DNA of 64,000 nucleotides, from the NCBI GenBank assembly GCA_035772405.1, contig JAYKKM010000377.1:613001-677000 (forward strand). The letters run 5' to 3'. Position numbers and translations under genes: made by a program. The stretch comes from Chrysogorgia sp. JL179-B06. Its lineage: Eukaryota > Cnidaria > Anthozoa > Scleralcyonacea > Chrysogorgiidae. The stretch's first letter is position 1. Each line of letters opens with the position of its first letter. Below the pieces are notes generated by a model. That model was given only the letters and a program-made list of their open reading frames with translations, was not told the DNA's origin and did no database searches. Shown here piece by piece: positions 61,985 through 64,000 of this stretch.

Positions 61985-62815
61985 TGTGTGTAGTAGGTAA
62001 CAGAATAGAATAGAATAAAACTTTATTTCACGAGGGAAAAGACGTATTAACCATAAAGGTTATCTAACATACGGCCCTCAACATACTACAATATTTACAA
62101 ATACACTGCAGACATGTAAACTAATTAATTTGAAATACATTTACAATTCAATAAAAATTTACAGTTGAAGCAAAATAGGTCTTGTAGATGGTCAATACAA
62201 GTTAGTTTTTGAAGAAAGTAATCACGGAATTTGCGTTTAGTCATGGTAGTTATTCTTAAAGAAAAAGCATCAGAAGTAGATGCAGGTGACATGGCGAGCT
62301 GTTTGCAATTAGTGTCTACGGCATTGAAAAGAATCGAGGCGCTATAGAAAAATGTACATTTACCAAAATCAGCACGCGGGTAAGCGGCTTGAGATCATAT
62401 ACGCAGACGAGAGTGTTGTCGAGTGGCTGATAGGAAATTGAACCTAAGTTTAAAGGAAGGTGGAGCATTAAGGTTTCTTAGTATATTAAATAGCAGAAGA
62501 AGTTTCCTTAACTTAATTAGATCAAAAACTGGAATCCATTTTAACTTGGAGAAAAGAAGAACAGAAGGAGTGCAATAGTTATCAGCTAAGATAATGCGTG
62601 CTGCACGCTTTTGAAGGCGAAGAATTCGGAGTAAGAGCGTTTTGGAACAATTGCCCCAGGTAACAGAGCAATAAATAATATTGGCATGAATGTAGGAGTT
62701 ATAAAAACGGAGGGCTTAATCCTACGCAGTAATGCTAGCCTACTATTGAGAGTCGAACATAATTTATCGATGTGATTGGTCCAAGAACAACGTGCATGAT
62801 TAAATTGAAAAAATT
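61985..62815 (-). pseudogene. Non-LTR retrotransposon 3' fragment
   Basis: The minus strand gives CSWTNHIDKLCSTLNSRLAL and LRRIKPSVF (62800-62700). After a frameshift it gives YSYIHANIIYCSVTWGNCSK, LQKRAARIILADNYCTPSVL and FNFLSATRQHSRLRI, then STSDAFSLRI and a stop near 62130. The 3' UTR contains AATAAAGTTTTATTC-type text and ends in a TTCTA pentanucleotide tail (about 61995-62010). This is the C-terminal third of a CR1/Jockey-type pol, 5'-truncated at about 62815. Confidence 0.82.
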
Positions 62816-62965
62816 AAATTAAAAGTATAAAGGTATGGGAGAGAAGAGATAAGGATAAGACATCGTTTTGTGTGTTGATTGTCGTAATAACCGGGCAAAC
62901 GTGGGACGGTTCGGAGGCCGGAGTTGCTGTCCATATCTCATTAATGACAATACATTGGGCCGAAT
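62816..62965. other. No feature seen
   Basis: Short unique stretch between the non-LTR fragment and the satellite. Confidence 0.4.
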
Positions 62966-64000
62966 ATTACACGATACGAAATGAATAGTACGAAATGAAT
63001 ACGGTACGAAATGAATACGGTACGAAATGAATACGGTACGAAATGAATACGATATGAAATGAATACGGTACGAAATGAATACGGTACGAAATGAATACGG
63101 TACGAAATGAATACGGTACGAAATGAATACGGTACGAAATTAATACGGTACGAAATTAATACGATACGAAATGTACAGGTGTATACGATATGAAATGAAT
63201 ACGATACGAAATGAATAGTACGAAAATGAAAACGATACGAAATGAATACGATACGAAATGAATAGTACGAAATGAATACGATACGAAATGAATACGATAC
63301 GAAATGAATAGTACGAAATGAATACGGTACGAAATGAATACGGTACGAAATGAATACGATATGAAATGAATACGGTACGAAATGAATACGGTACGAAATG
63401 AATACGATACGAAATTAATACGGTACGAAATTAATACGATACGAAATGTACAGGTGTATACGATATGAAATGAATACGATACGAAATGAATACGATACGA
63501 AATGAATAGTACGAAAATGAAAACGATACGAAATGAATACGATACGAAATGAATAGTACGAAATGAATACGGTACGAAATGAATACGGTACGAAATGAAT
63601 ACGATACGAAATGAATACGATACGAAATGAATAGTACGAAATGAATACGGTACGAAATGAATACGGTACGAAATGAATACGGTACGAAATGAATACGATA
63701 TGAAATGAATACGGTACGAAATGAATACGGTACGAAATGAATACGGTACGAAATTAATACGGTACGAAATTAATACGGTACGAAATTAATACGATACGAA
63801 ATGTACAGGTGTATACGATATGAAATGAATACGATACGAAATGAATAGTACGAAAATGAAAACGATACGAAATGAGTACGATACGAAATGAATAGTACGA
63901 AATGAATACGATACGAAATGAATACGGTACGAAATGAATACGATACGAAACGAAATGAATACGAAACGAAATGAATACGATACGAAATGAATACGGTACA
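62966..64000. repeat. Satellite of 14/16-base units with higher-order pattern, runs off the window
   Basis: The basic unit is ACGAAATGAATACGGT (16 bases), interspersed with a 14-base variant ACGAAATGAATAGT and ATACGATATGAAATGA forms. A distinctive block, ATGTACAGGTGTATACGATA, recurs at 63171, 63446 and 63801, giving higher-order spacings of 275 and 355 bases. The second is longer by 80 bases, which is five 16-base units. The array continues past 64000. Confidence 0.93.

Noticed and set aside
62966..64000. CRISPR-like array
   Set aside because: Units of 14-16 bases are contiguous without unique spacers, and the DNA is metazoan. This is a satellite.

Overview
This window is eukaryotic and almost certainly from an early-branching metazoan. 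An anthozoan cnidarian fits best and a sponge is a possible alternative. The evidence is AT-rich DNA packed with BEL/Pao, DIRS-like, Penelope-like and Jockey/CR1-type retroelements, hAT, Harbinger-like, piggyBac-like and mariner-like DNA elements, short hairpin repeats containing CCTCGTACCCAGG or TCATATGAACAGGCCC, and a few intronless host genes. No rRNA, convincing tRNA or CRISPR array was seen, and nothing looks bacterial.

Layout. 0.3-4.3 kb: a broken BEL gag next to a decayed DIRS element that has itself taken a TTAA-flanked MITE and a CR1-type tail. 4.5-5.3 kb: a minisatellite. 6.4-9.5 kb: a 3.2 kb terminal-inverted-repeat (TIR) element that contains a 5'-truncated non-LTR element with an intact reverse transcriptase (RT) frame. 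10-13 kb: a cluster of MITEs and foldback repeats. 13.0-13.6 kb (-): an intact gene for a secreted-type, cysteine-rich, single-pass membrane protein. 13.8-17.0 kb: two non-LTR fragments, the end of a hAT transposase and large palindromes. 18.0-22.6 kb: a Penelope-like element with an intact RT plus GIY-YIG frame, 384-base pseudo-LTRs and an inverted truncated copy. 23.2-34.5 kb: two broken copies of a second BEL family, separated by repeat families here called R1 and R2 and by a non-LTR fragment. 34.7-40.9 kb: a young, almost intact BEL/Pao element with 328-base LTRs that differ at only two positions. 42.6-59.1 kb: a dispersed family of intronless genes. 59.9-61.1 kb: a decayed tyrosine-recombinase element. 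61.1-61.9 kb: a mariner-like element with 222-base TIRs. 62-62.8 kb: a non-LTR tail. 63-64 kb: a satellite that runs off the window end.

The most interesting host content is the gene family at 42.6-59.1 kb. Members A (42597, +), B (47105 to 45647, -, pseudogene) and C (57427, +) encode proteins of about 310-360 residues. Each has a hydrophobic N terminus, long amphipathic or coiled-coil stretches, a central hydrophobic segment and a conserved C-terminal block ending in a phenylalanine-rich stretch and TLR. D (55888 to 55268, -) looks like a divergent, shorter member, and E (59121, -) is only a promoter plus the first codons. B and E share a TATA box, and A, B, C and E share a GATCACGTG-like site upstream of the start. 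I do not recognise the family. The layout recalls alpha-helical membrane-inserting proteins, but that is inference.

R1 copies sit beside several of these genes, and at four places the R1 edge carries the same short peptide behind different upstream sequence. The order of insertions can be read from nested target-site duplications. The BEL at 34739-40876, the foldback element in gene B, the 1.95 kb long-TIR element and the mariner-like element are the youngest-looking. All functional statements are sequence-based judgements made without database searches.
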